A stretch of 64,000 bases of DNA from Ischnura elegans (GCF_921293095.1 NC_060246.1:112882941-112946940); one strand, 5' to 3'. Positions 26,861 to 38,073 are shown, counted from the stretch's first letter. Numbers and translations: made by a program. The notes: generated by a model from the letters alone, not told the origin.

Positions 26861-28540
26861 GCACTGAAATCGAGTTTATAGAATAAAATTCAATTCATGA
26901 GTGTCACTTTTCATCTTTCTTACATCGCACTGATTCGTGTTTTTAGCAATAAAACTCAATTCTCGAATGACATTTCGCATTTTTCTTGTATCGCATACAA
27001 ATCGTGTTTATAGCAAAAAAAATTTAATTACCGAGTATCATTTGGTAAATTTTCTTAAAACGCACTGACATCCTGTATACACCATATATATGTAATTTCT
27101 GGAAACCCATTTTGCATTTTTTTTACATCGAAATGAATAAGTGTTTATAGCAATTAAATTCCATTCTTCATTGTCAATTCGTATTTTTCTTACCTCACAC
27201 TGAAATCGTGTTTATAACAATAAAATAAATTCTCTAGTGTCATTTCGCATTTTTCTTGCATCGCACTGAAAAAGTGATTTTAGAATAAAATTCAATTCTG
27301 GAGTGCCATTTCGCATTATTCTTACTTTGTATTGAAATCGTGTTTATAGTAATGAAATTTATTTCTGTAACGTCAATTCGCATTTTTTTACATCGCACTG
27401 AAATCGATTTTTTAGCAATAAAATTTAATTTCCCCTGCATGATTTCGAATTTTTCTTACCTCGCACTGAAATCTTGTTCATTGCAATAGTATGTAATTCT
27501 ATAGTGTCATTTCGCATTTTTCTTACACCGCATCTTAATCGTGTTAAATGCTGTAAAATTCAATTCTGGAGTGGCATTTTGATTTTTCCTTACATCGCAC
27601 TGTAGTCGTGTTTATAGCAATAAATTCATTTCTGGAGTGTCATTTCGCATTTTTCTTATCTCGCACTGAAATCTACTTTATAGCAATAAAATTCAATTCC
27701 GTAGTGTCATTCCGCATTTTTCTTGCATCGCACTGAAATCGTGTTTATAGCTATAAAATCCAATTCAGGAGAGTAATTTTGCATTTTTCAAAATCGCTCT
27801 GAAATCGTGTTTATAGCAGTAAAAATTTATCCTGGATTTATATTTCGCATTTTTCATACATAAAAATGAAATCGTGTTTATAGCAATAAAATACAGTTGT
27901 TGAGTGCCATTTTTTAATTTTTGTTGCATCGCACTGAAATGGTGTTTATAGAAATAAAAATCATTTCTGGAGTGCCATTATACATTTCTTTTACATCGCA
28001 CTTAAATCGTGTTCTTAGCAATAAAATTTCGTATTATTATTACATCGCACTGAAATCGTGTTTATAGCAATAAAATTCAATTCTGGAACGTCATTTCGCA
28101 ATTTTCTTACATCGCACTGAAATCGTGTTAATAGCTATAAATTTCAATTCTGGAGTGTCATTTCCCATTTTTCTTACAAAGCGCTGAAATCGTGTTTATA
28201 GCAATTAAATTCAAAACTGGAGTGTCATTACCAATTTTTCTTACATCGCACTGAAATCGTGTTCATAGCATTAAAATTCAATTCTGGAGTTTGTATTTGC
28301 ATTTTTCTTACATCATATTTCATATTTTTCTTAAATCTCACATAAGTCGTGTTTATAGCAAATAAATGAAATTCAGGAGTGTCATTTAATATTTTTCTTA
28401 CATCGCACTGAAATCGTGTTTACAGCAATAAAAATCAATTTTCGATTGTCATTTTCATGTATCTTGTATCGCACCGAAATCGTGTTAATAGCAATAAAAT
28501 TCATTTCTGGAGCGCCATTTCATAGTTTTACTTAAAAATG
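26860..28540 (+). repeat. Satellite family B, 67-bp unit, forward orientation
   Basis: This is a tandem array of diverged units with consensus roughly TTTCGCATTTTTCTTACATC, GCACTGAAATCGTGTTTATA, GCAATAAAATTCAATTCTGG, AGTGTCA (67 bp). Copies differ at many positions and by small indels, so this array is older or less homogenised than family A. Aligned to the second half of the 134-bp monomer, the consensus matches 34 of 67 positions without gaps and 23 of 30 across the part containing TTTTTCTT and GAAATCG.GTTT. The open frames seen here are translations of the repeat. Confidence 0.9.
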
Positions 28541-28544
28541 CACA

Positions 28545-30770
28545 CAGGAATGCAAAATGACACTCCAGAATTGAATTTAAATGCTATTAACACGATTTCA
28601 GTACGATTTTATAAATATGCAAAATGACACTCAAGAAATGAATAATATTGCTATAAACACGATTTTAGTGCGTAGTAAGAAAAATGCGAAATGACACTCA
28701 AGAACTGAATTTAATGCTATAAACACTATTTCAGTGCGTAGTAAGAAAGTAGCGAAATGACACTCAAGAAATTAATTTTATTGCTATAAACACCATTTCA
28801 GTACGATGTCATAAAAATGCGAAATGACACTTCAGAAATGAATTTTATTTCTATAAATACCATTTCAGTGCGTAGTACAAAAAATGCGAAATAAAACTCC
28901 AGAATTTAATTTAAATGCTATAAACACGATTTCAGTGCGAAGTTATAAAATTGAGAAATGACACTCCAGAATTGAATGTAAATGCTCTAATCTCGATTTC
29001 AGTGCGATGTAAAAAAATGCGAATTGACGTTACAGAAATAAATTTCATTGCTATAAACACGATTTCAGTACAAAGTAAGAATAATGCGAAATGACACTCC
29101 AGAATTGAATTTTATTCTATAAACACTTTTTCAGTGCGATGCAAGAAAAATGCGAAATGAATTAATTTTGTTGTTATAAACACGATTTCAGTGCGAGATT
29201 ATAAAAATGCGAAATGGCATTCCAAAAATGAATTTTAATTGATATAAACACGATATTAGTGTGCAGTAAAAAAAATGCGAAATGACTTTCCAGAATTGAA
29301 TTTTATTACTATAAACACAACTTTAGTGCCTAGTAAGAAAAATTTGAAATGGAACACCAGAATTGTATTTAAATGCTATAAACACGATTTCAGTACGGAT
29401 TTATAAAAATGCAAAATGACACTCCAGAATATAATTTTATTGTTATCAACATGATTTCAGTGCGTATTTTGTAAAATTTCGAAATGACACTCCAGTTTTG
29501 AATTCAAATGCTATAAACACGATTTCAGTACAGATTTATAAATATGCGAAATGACACTCTAGAAATGAATATTATTGCTATAAATACGATTTTAGTGCGT
29601 AGTAAGAAAAATGCGAAATGACAGAATTGAATTTAAATCCTATAAACACAATTTCAGTACGAATTAATAAAAATGCGAAATCACACTCCAGAATATAATT
29701 TTATTGTTTAATAACATGAAAATGCGAAATTGATTATTCCGAATTTTGCTACTAAGAATAAACATATTATTTAAGATTTACGATATTTAAGATTTACGAA
29801 GTAGAAAATAAAAGAAAAATGTTAATACACGATATCAGTGCGTAGTAAGAAAATTTTATGATGACAGTCCAGAATTAAAATGTAAATGCTATAAATTTGA
29901 TTAATATACGAATTTTTAAAAACACGAAATGACACTCTAGTAATGAATATTATTGGTATAAACAAGATTTTAGAGTGTAGTAAAAACTGTGAAATGACAC
30001 TCCAGAATATAATTTAATTGCTATGAACACGAATTTAGTCCCTAGTTAGAAAAATTGGAAATGACACTCCAGATTTGAAATTAAATGCTATTAACACGAT
30101 TTAAGTACGAATTAATAAACATGCGAAAAGACACACAAGAAATGAATTTTATTTGCTATAAACACGATTTTAGTGTGTAGTGTTGTAAGAAAAATGCGAA
30201 ATGACACTGAAGAAATCAATTTTATTGCTATAAATACGATTTCAGTACGAAGTTAAAGATTGCGAAATGACACTGCAGAAATTAATTTTATTGCTATAAA
30301 CACTACTTCAGTGCGAAGTAAGAAAATTACGAAATGACACTCCAGAATTGAATGTTATTTTTATAAAATTGATTCCAGTACGGAGTAAGAAAAATGCGAA
30401 ATCACACTCCAGAATTGAATTTTATTGCTTTAAACACGATATCAGTGCATAGTAATAAAAAAATGCGATATGACACTCGCGAAATGAATTTTTTTGCTAT
30501 ATACACGATTTTTTACGAAGGAAGAGAAATGCGAAATGACACTCTAACATTGAATTTTGTTGCCATAAACACGATTTTACTTCAAACTAATAAAAATGCG
30601 AAATGACACCCTTGAAACAAATTTATTGCTATTAACACTTTTTCTGTGCGAAGTAACAAAAATGCGATTAGACACTCAAGAAATGAATTTTATTGCTATA
30701 AAAACGATTTCAGTAAGAAGTAAGATGAATGCGAAATGACACACTAGAATTGAATTTTGTTTTGAAAACA
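28545..30770 (-). repeat. Satellite family B, 67-bp unit, reverse orientation
   Basis: From about 28,550 the same 67-bp unit continues as its reverse complement: AAAAATGCGAAATGACACTC, CAGAATTGAATTTTATTGCT, ATAAACACGATTTCAGTGCG, TAGTAAG. About 30 units can be followed. A small non-repeat patch near 29,720-29,830 contains a short duplication of TATTTAAGATTTACGA. The change of orientation lies at about 28,530-28,552. Confidence 0.9.
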
Positions 30771-31760
30771 ATAAAATAAAATGGAAAAAGATTCTTAAGT
30801 AGTAAAAAATTTTGTCAACAACATATTCTGAATGTAGTGTAGAAAAAATGCTAAAATAAATACCTACCTAAGAAAGTCATCATGTGAATACAAGTACCGA
30901 GAGCTATGGAATTTAATGCACAGTGATGATACAGAAGAAAAAAGTGTTGTCTATATGTTATGAACGTAGTGTAGTTAAGTATGGAGAAAATTAACATGGA
31001 AGAAAAACAGCATGTGAACTAAATAAATTGAAAGCCATGGGTTTGAAAATGCAAAATGACTATACAGAAGTCGTAAAAAATATCTTTAATAACAATTTCT
31101 GAATATAGTGTAAATATTTGAAAAAAAATGGATGAAAATCATTATGTGAATAGGTTTTCATTGAACGCGATGGAATAAATAGAAGAAAGGACGATATTGA
31201 TGAAAAAAATTTTCAACAACATCTTCTAATTGTAGTTTAGGACATTTGCAAGAAAACGGAATAAAAACATGAATTAAAAAATATTTAATGCAAAGGTACT
31301 AAAAATAAAAAATGTTGTTACAGAATGAAAAAATATTGCCAACAAAATAGTCTAAATGTGGTGGTGGAAAAATGCAAAAACTAAACACGGAAGAAAAAGA
31401 TTATGTAAAATATATTAAAAGATATGATATAAAAATGCAAAATGATGAAATAGAACTAAAAATATGTACAAAAACATTTTTTAAATTTAGCGTAGGAAAA
31501 ATAAAAAAAGAAATACGGTAGAAATACTTCTTGTGAAAAAAAATATTGAAAGTGATTTAATAAAAATACAAAAAAAAAATATATATAAAAGTAAAAATAT
31601 TTTCAATAATATTTACTGAATTTAATGTGGAAAAAATGCAAAAAATACATACGCAAGAAAGACTTAATGAGAAAAAGTATTAAAAGCGGTTAATTAAAAA
31701 TGCAAAATGATGACACAGAAGTAAAAAATATTGTCAAAAACATTTCATGAATGTAGTGTA

Positions 31761-31789
31761 ATAAATAAATAAATAAATAAATAAATAAA
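31761..31789. repeat. (ATAA)n microsatellite
   Basis: Seven uninterrupted ATAA units lie within the degenerate family C array. Confidence 0.95.
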
Positions 31790-31929
31790 CGCATTAGAAC
31801 TAAAAAATTTTAAGCCATGGATGCAAATGCTAAATGATGAAACAGAACTAGAATAAATTATCAAGAAAATTTCTGAATGTAGTGCATAAAAATGCGAAAA
31901 AATAAACACCGAAGAAATGTTAAAGAAGA

Positions 31930-32490
31930 AAAGGAATTTCTCAATTGGCCGTATAATTCTCCCTGCTCGTCCACCTTGCAAGTCGAAAACATTTTACTGC
32001 GTTGGTGTGCGGGAAGGGGGAGAAATTCCCCGCAGGGACCAAACACCAGCCTCTCAACCGGAAAGCCCAAAAAACACACACACTCACACAATCACTCACA
32101 CAAACATACACAACAAGATCCTTTGTGGGGGCTGTGGGGACCTCCGCTAAGGATTCTTGCTCCACAAAAAACCGGGAATCTTCACAGGATGGGCCTGTTA
32201 GGGCTCCCGCGTACTGGCAACTTTTACAAAGCAACTATTTAGTTGCTTTGAGGAAGTCCCTATGGAGCACACGGCAGTTGCGGCAACTAAAAAGTTGCCC
32301 GTGCGCGGGGCCACAGTCAATTTCGTGTGTTTCATTTGAACATCCACAAAACAACTAAATAGTTGCTTTGTAAAAGTTGCCAGTGCGCGGGGGCCCTTAA
32401 AGGCAGCCAGTGATCCGTAGAAACACTTGCACTCCATAAGCAATCACTCACCTGTGGATGGCTTCATTGTTCCGGGAGAAAAAAGGTGAA
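31930..32490. mobile_element. G+C-rich insertion of about 550 bp in family C; unidentified element
   Basis: This block is much richer in G+C than its flanks and shares no similarity with the surrounding satellite. The satellite phase appears to resume on the far side: CACCGAAGAAATGTTAAAG before it and AATGAAAGCCATGGAATGAA after it. It contains a CA/CTCA-rich tract (about 32,072-32,112) and a compact inverted-repeat element (32,199-32,396). Open frames on both strands here have no recognisable domain. I infer an inserted mobile element or composite; no family can be assigned and exact ends and target duplication are not resolved. Confidence 0.5.
32199..32396. mobile_element. Short inverted-repeat element (MITE-like), about 200 bp
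   Basis: The left arm starts GGGCTCCCGCGTACTGGCAA and continues ACAAAGCAACTATTTAGTTG. The right arm (about 32,345-32,396) is its near-perfect reverse complement, ending AGTTGCCAGTGCGCGGGGGC. The arms are about 50 bp with only a few mismatches. A third related inverted segment (AACTAAAAAGTTGCCCGTGC) lies inside. Flanks read TTAGGGC on the left and GCCCTTAA on the right, which could reflect a TTA or TTAA target, but no clean duplication is visible. There is no coding capacity. Confidence 0.6.
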
Positions 32491-33789
32491 AAAATGAAAA
32501 AGTAATGAAAGCCATGGAATGAAAAGAAAAAATGATGATACAGAAGAGAAAAATATGGTCAACCACATTTTCCTAATTTAAAAGTAAAACTATAATAAAC
32601 AACATTTGATGAATAAAAAATGCGATAAAATAAACATGGAAGTAAATCATCTGAAAACATCTGGAAACATCGTCTGAAAAAAGTATTGAATGCGATAGAG
32701 TAAAAATGCAAAATTAATATACAGAAGTAAAAAATATCAACAACAGTTTCGTAATATGGTAGTGAAAAAGATTCAAAAAATAAATACAGAACAGTAACCT
32801 TAGGCGAAAAAAATTTTTTGAAAGCGATTTAAAAAAGGCAAAATTATGATGCCGAAGTAAAATATTTAGTCTACATCATATTCTGAATGTAGTGTAGGAA
32901 AAATGAGAAAAAATTAACACAGAATAAAAACCTCAGGTTAAAAAAAGTGCTTATAGCAGTGTAATGCAATTGCAAAATGATGATACAGAAGTAAAAAATA
33001 TAGTCAACAAAATTATTTGCATGCGAGGTAGGAAAAATGCCAAACCATATGTGGAAAATATATTGTAAGGTAAGTAATAAAAATGCAAAATAATGATGCA
33101 GGTGTAAAAAATATAGTCAACAACATTGTCTGAATATGGTTATCGAAAAATGCATGATAATAATTTTAATGAACACTATACATGAAAAAATTGTAAAAGT
33201 GTTGGAATAAAAATGGAAAATGATATTAAAGAATTTTTTCAACATTTCCCTAATGTGATGTATGAAAAATACGAAATTTTACCGCGGAAGAAAATTCACA
33301 GGTGAAAAAAATATTGACAGCGATTGAATAAAAATGGAAAATGATGATGCAGAAGTAAAAATACATATTCATCTACATTTTTCTGAATTTGGTGTAGGAA
33401 AAATTCTGAATATCAATATGGAAGGAAAGCGTCATGTGAAAAAAAATATTGAAAACGATGAAATGAAAATGCAAAATGATCATATGGAAGTATAAGTTTC
33501 AATTCAATGACACCATTTTCAATACAAAGGAATGGAAAACATATATGTTGTTAAACTAAGCAGTGGAAATTATCATTATTATATCATTATAATTATCATA
33601 ATTTTTATATTAAAAACAGTTTTGAAATCCGGACGAATGTAAAAGCAAAATAATTGAAGTCAGCAACATTTTTGTAAGTACTGTAGGAAATAAGCGAAAT
33701 AATTATACATGATATTTAACTTTGTGATATAATATATTTATTTTGTTGAAATAAATCTGCAAAATTATGGTAAAGAAGTATAAATTTGA

Positions 33790-34447
33790 GTGCACAGCAA
33801 GAAATAATAATGCTTCATACTTATACAGATGAAACAGTTTCTTTTGAATTCAGAATATCTCTGAATTTTTACCTCTTTAACATCTATTCCAATTTATTTT
33901 TGAATGCGTTCATTGAATGATGTTTAAAATTTTACTATTTCTGGATCATTATTTGCCATTTTTATTCCTGTGCATTCAAAATTTGTTTCCGAATGAATTG
34001 TATGGTCCTGCTGTAACAAAATTTCACCTTTTTGATACCATTGTATTTAAACTGTCCTTCCAAAGGTATTGTTTAATTTCTTGTCAAAATTTGGTATTTT
34101 CCTACTGAAAGTATGTAATATTTTTGAGCAGACTCAGAATGTACTTTTTAAATTATTATTAAAATTATATGGTGGATAACTACTACAGTGGTATCAAGGT
34201 TTTGAGCTCATAAATGAAATTGAGCACATAATTATATTAAGTCAAGCACATATAAAGTATTAGTTGTGGAGAAAGTGGGAAATGATGATCCTGAAGGTCA
34301 ATGTAATGTCGAAATCATATATTCAATTACTTTCGGAACGCACCCTGTGAATGACAATGAGTGCAAAATTGTATTCTGGGCATTTCCCAAATGGGTGCAA
34401 ATCTGGTGAGCTATCCTGGTGGCGAGTCGCACCGTGATTAGGTTGGG
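33790..34447. other. A+T-rich spacer, no gene seen
   Basis: This is non-coding A+T-rich sequence between the last recognisable family C unit and the solo LTR. A single faint family C-like patch (GGGAAATGATGATCCTGAAG near 34,278) remains. I see no convincing exon, RNA gene or transposon. Confidence 0.6.
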
Positions 34448-34452
34448 GAGCA
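34448..34452. repeat. Target-site duplication GAGCA, left copy
   Basis: Five bases identical to 35,215-35,219 and directly abutting the inferred LTR end. Confidence 0.5.
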
Positions 34453-34491
34453 CGTAAGAAATAAGTACGCATATGTAGGGAGCGAACACAT

Positions 34492-34497
34492 TTTATT
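34492..34497 (-). promoter_or_regulatory. Polyadenylation signal AATAAA of the solo LTR
   Basis: AATAAA on the minus strand, about 45 bases before the LTR end and downstream of the TATA-like box, in the order expected for an LTR. Confidence 0.45.
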
Positions 34498-34613
34498 GCT
34501 GCTCATTGCTTGATGGAAAAGGTGTGATCAAACGAATCAAATGAAAGCGTGAGGCCTAGCGGGAGGGGTGTAGCGGAGAAGGGGGGGAGGATACTCACTC
34601 TGGGAGGGGGCGT

Positions 34614-34790
34614 GGTGACCCATCTGGAAGGTCTCCCAGGGTAGGAAGTGGTGACCCAACTGGAGGTCTCCCGAGGAAGAGCGGTGACCCGGCGAGGAGG
34701 TCTCCCGATGCAGGGAATGGTGACCCGGCGATGAGGTCTCCCGAGGAAGGTGATGGTGACCCAACGAGGGGGTCTCCCGAGGAAGGCGAG
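34614..34790. repeat. 36-bp minisatellite, five copies, inside the LTR
   Basis: Copies begin with GGTGACCC at 34,614, 34,650, 34,683, 34,719 and 34,755, with spacing of 36, 33, 36 and 36. Each contains a central GGTCTCCC and ends in a GAGGAAG-like purine run. The long minus-strand open frame across it reads as a repeated peptide and is not a recognisable protein. Confidence 0.9.
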
Positions 34791-34917
34791 GTGCAGAGTC
34801 AGCGACCGGCAAGGGTGTATTGGCCAAAGGGAGCGCCTCAACGACCCAGCAAGGGGTTCTGTTGCAAGTGAGGAAAAGGCGTAGGCGGGAATGGCCCTGA
34901 TGCATCTTCGATGCTCG

Positions 34918-34925
34918 CTTAAATA
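34918..34925 (-). promoter_or_regulatory. TATA-like box of the solo LTR
   Basis: TATTTAAG on the minus strand is followed about 26 bases downstream by TCAG, a spacing expected for TATA and initiator. It is placed before the AATAAA signal of the same LTR. Position only; activity is not implied. Confidence 0.4.
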
Positions 34926-35214
34926 TTGTGCTTGCCGGGCATCAGTGACGCAGGGAGTTGCCCTGAGGCCGCTACTCGTGGTTCGTTGACCTAGGAACAG
35001 GTGCACATGAGCGGGGCCTGGCTCCTTGGGAAAGACCCAAGGGGACAGAAGGCGAAGGTGACAAAGTGTCAGGGTATGTGCACCCAAACCCTTCAGCGGG
35101 AAAGGCAACGACAAAAGGCGTCAAACGGAATAGTGCCTCTGTGCCGGTCACTGGGAAAGGGTGAAGGGAGGCGGCGAAGGCAGGAGGAGGAGTAGGTGGA
35201 GGTTCCCTCCCACA

Positions 35215-35219
35215 GAGCA
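35215..35219. repeat. Target-site duplication GAGCA, right copy
   Basis: Five bases identical to 34,448-34,452, directly abutting the TGTGGGAGG terminus of the inferred LTR on the minus strand. Confidence 0.5.
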
Positions 35220-37181
35220 TTGGTGTAAAATAAATATGTCAGGTCAAAAATGTTACTTACATACATACATACTTGATTTCAAGTGTGGCATTGTTCAAAT
35301 TTGGGATTTTTCATGGGCACTGAGAGTGAATAACTTCTTAAGTAGAGTTAGTTTTGGTTTAAAATTATGTGTAAGCAACTCCTAACTGTGAGGTCATCAA
35401 TGAAATTGGTATAAAATTAAATTTTGGCACTTTATAATTACACTGCAAATTTGGTGGCCATCACCAGGAATAGTGAAATGAATAATGAAATGGTGTTCTA
35501 CATCTGAAGTGCAACCTTGTTGAATATCTTGATTTCCACAAGAGGTGTGAAATACTTCTAAATAATAATATTTCCTTGTCAGTGAAGTTTGGTAAATAAT
35601 TAAATTACTGCCAATTTTAATATTTCTCGAAGACTTTTTTTTTTTTTTTACCATGTACTACTTCAGCCAAGGGTGGATCAAGGAATTTTTTTCTGGGGGG
35701 GCATCATCTTAGGTAAAACTATCATTAATGAACAAAAGAATTGTTCATAGACTTGCCTTTGAAGGGTAGAACTATATTTGGATATCCAGCATTATGAAAA
35801 TTTGATCCAAGGGAAAGGTTGAAAATTGATTCTTATGAATAATACTGAATAAAAATTGGAAGGAATTCTGAGTAATAATAAGAAATGGCAGAATATTGAT
35901 TTGAATTAAAATATTCAGGTAGTTAAACTAACAAAAATAAGAAAGTTGGTGAAAATTTGGTGAAATTTGGTGAAAAGGTCTGGAAGGGTAAACATTTATT
36001 TGGAATAAAAATGTTAATGAGGGTCAAAAAATGCAATCTAAGAATTGAGAAAGTTTATACACTTGATGAAATAATCAGAAAGAGTAGATGATTGATTTGA
36101 ACGAAAAATATTCAAATTGGCAACTTATACCTACCTTTATTACCTAAATAAAAAATATTCAAAATATAAAAAACACAAGAGAGTAAAAATATCCAAATAT
36201 TAAAGAAATTGAGCAGGAATACCCATCATGAATTATTCTGGAATTGTAAGCAATGTATAGAAAAATCACAAAATTTGGATGAGTATACCACATGGCATTA
36301 TTCACTAAGTGGTACTTGCAGGTGCTTTTGCACCATCGTGCACTGCGGAAGTACTCCATTATCGGGATGGAAAATATTGAGGAAGAAAAAAAACAATAAT
36401 TAAGGAATGGGAGTTTTAAATACTAAATTAAATGGGTTGAAAGAGTTAATAATTTATATGGATGAAAAAAAACAAAAATGAAAAAAGTGGAGGTTATAGA
36501 CTTGGTGATATGGTCAGGAGGAGGTTGAAATAGTTTTTGAATGGAAGATATTCAGGAAAGTGAAAGTATCCAAAATTGAAATTGTTCTTACCCCTTTTAC
36601 ACCTTATCATGTTTGGGTCCTTCATGATTACTGAGCAGTACTTGCTGGCTTTTTGTATCACCATCCAGAACAGAAATACTCTGATTTTAAGGCTCTCTTT
36701 AGCCACAGTCACTCTATTTAGCGATGTAGCAATTATACCTTGGAAAAAAAGTAAAAAAAAACAATGGGGAGTAATGGCTACCATCAAGAAGTCATTCTAT
36801 GGGTGGAAAGATTAATATTTGTTTACTACCTAGGACTGGAACTCAAGACAGGCGAGAAAGAAAATCTGCTGCTTCTGTATGCCCTCATGTTGCATAAATG
36901 GAACAGATTACATATTTCATTCATATCTAAGGTATAAATGATGTAAATGATTAATGTGACATTGCTGATGAAATTTTATCATTTTTGAAGAATATGTGCT
37001 ATAAACCATGAATTCTATTTCATTAGTAAGGGATAGCAAGCATATATGGTAGTGATGAGCAATAGGAATGGATATGAAATGATACATCAATACTATTATT
37101 ACTCTGATTGAGGTGTAAAATTGCAAATGAACCATCAGGTAATACTGAAAACTGAATTTCTCACAACAAAATTTTTCCAGG

Positions 37182-37309
37182 ATGCAAAAACACTCAACTG
37201 CATCAACATACTCTTTATCAGTGGATAATTGGAGTGTTGGCGTCACTGAGAATGAGCAGGTATTGAGTGATAATCTGTAATAATCACTCAACTTTTGAGA
37301 TGAACAATG
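37182..37309. repeat. Direct repeat of about 128 bp, copy 1
   Basis: The segment from ATGCAAAAACACTCAACTG to GAGATGAACAATGA is repeated 765 bp downstream at 37,947-38,073 with roughly 80% or better identity by eye. In this copy the frame starting at the ATG hits a stop (TAA) after TTGAGTGATAATCTG. Confidence 0.8.
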
Positions 37310-37946
37310 ATTAAATTAGTCTACAGATAATGTAAATGGTCCACTTGCATTAGTACTATTAGCTCCTGCTTGCATGAGCTCCCTACTCGTTCCTGATTGG
37401 TAGAAGCGCAAATATCATTTATCAGGGCAAATAATTTCAGAACTGAGATCAAGTACACAAATACTCACAATTCTCCTTATCATTCATTAACTTCTAGAGC
37501 AATAAACATGAAACATTCGGCGAAATTAATTTCTGCCTCCATATCACAGTGATATCAAATTTGTGACTTTAAAAATACAGCTCGAAAGCCAGAACACCAG
37601 AAATGTTTCCATGGGAGTAAACATAAAGTGACTAAAATGCTGTGGCTAAAATTTGATGAGTCTTAACTTAAGATAAACAGCTTTCATATAGGAATAAACA
37701 GTCACTTGTAATTAAGGGATTCATATATTTTGTTTTATTTCCTCCATGTGATTAACAAGAGAGTTTTTGTAGCAATCATTTATTTCACCGTTACTCAAAA
37801 ATTACCCCATTCGTTTTCATATAAAAATCTAGGCTGGGGAGAAAAAAATCACAATATATTGTTTATGTTTAAGTCTTAATACTAAAAGTTCGTGAATGCT
37901 ACTGGAAATTCAAAAGCAGAATACATTCCTGGCTTAAATTTCCGGC

Positions 37947-38073
37947 ATGCAAAAACACTCAACTTCGTCAACAGACTCTTCATCAGTTGATAATTGGAGT
38001 GATGACCTGACTGAGGATGAGTGGGTATTGAGTGATAATTGTAAAGATCACTCCACTTTTGGGATGAACAATC
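37947..38073. repeat. Direct repeat of about 127 bp, copy 2
   Basis: This is the second copy of the 37,182-37,309 sequence. Here the frame from ATGCAAAAACACTC stays open (a serine- and aspartate-rich stretch with SVDNWSDDLTEDEWVLSDN) and extends to about 38,222. The shared acidic reading frame could be a remnant of a coding sequence, but I recognise no family. Confidence 0.8.

Larger units (their letters stand above)
30770..33790 (-). repeat. Satellite family C, degenerate units of about 130-134 bp
   Basis: Strongly decayed tandem units carry the recurring anchors ATGCAAAATGATGATACAGA, AGTAAAAAATATTGTCAACA, ACATTTTCTGAATGTAGTGT, AACACGGAAGAAAAA and TATTGAAAGCGATGGAATAA. Anchor spacing is mostly 126-138 bp (for example near 31,436, 31,565, 31,698, 32,705, 32,832, 32,970, 33,079, 33,210, 33,336 and 33,466). 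The first 67 bp of the consensus match 42 of 67 positions of reverse-oriented family B, so it looks like an older dimerised relative. The outer limit near 33,790 is vague. No gene is visible. Confidence 0.75.
34453..35214 (-). mobile_element. Putative solo LTR, 762 bp, minus orientation
   Basis: Read on the minus strand the element starts TGTGGGAGGGAACC at 35,214 and ends CTTATTTCTTACG at 34,453. It is flanked on both sides by GAGCA (plus strand 34,448-34,452 and 35,215-35,219), a 5-bp duplication of the size typical of LTR retrotransposon integration. The end is CG rather than the usual CA. Inside, in minus-strand order, are a TATA-like TATTTAAG (34,918-34,925), an initiator-like TCAG about 26 bp downstream, a 36-bp minisatellite and AATAAA (34,492-34,497). 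No internal coding region, primer-binding site or polypurine tract is adjacent, hence solo. The superfamily is not determinable. Confidence 0.6.

Noticed and set aside
27240..30606. Small open frames in family B
   Set aside because: They are peptides of the 67-bp repeat appearing on opposite strands on each side of the orientation switch.
32199..32396. piggyBac-type MITE with TTAA target
   Set aside because: The right flank has TTAA but the left has only TTAG, and the termini do not show a piggyBac CCY start; left unclassified.
31892..32443. Overlapping open frames of 75-118 codons in the G+C-rich insertion
   Set aside because: They overlap on both strands, show no domain and span inverted repeats; composition alone explains them.
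34503..35114. 203-codon minus-strand open frame
   Set aside because: It crosses the LTR control region and minisatellite; the repeated RPPRRVT-like peptide is the 36-bp repeat.
35660..35710. Named SINE or Penelope end at GGTGGATCAAGG...GGGGGG
   Set aside because: It resembles a common arthropod repeat motif, but the fragment is too short to classify.
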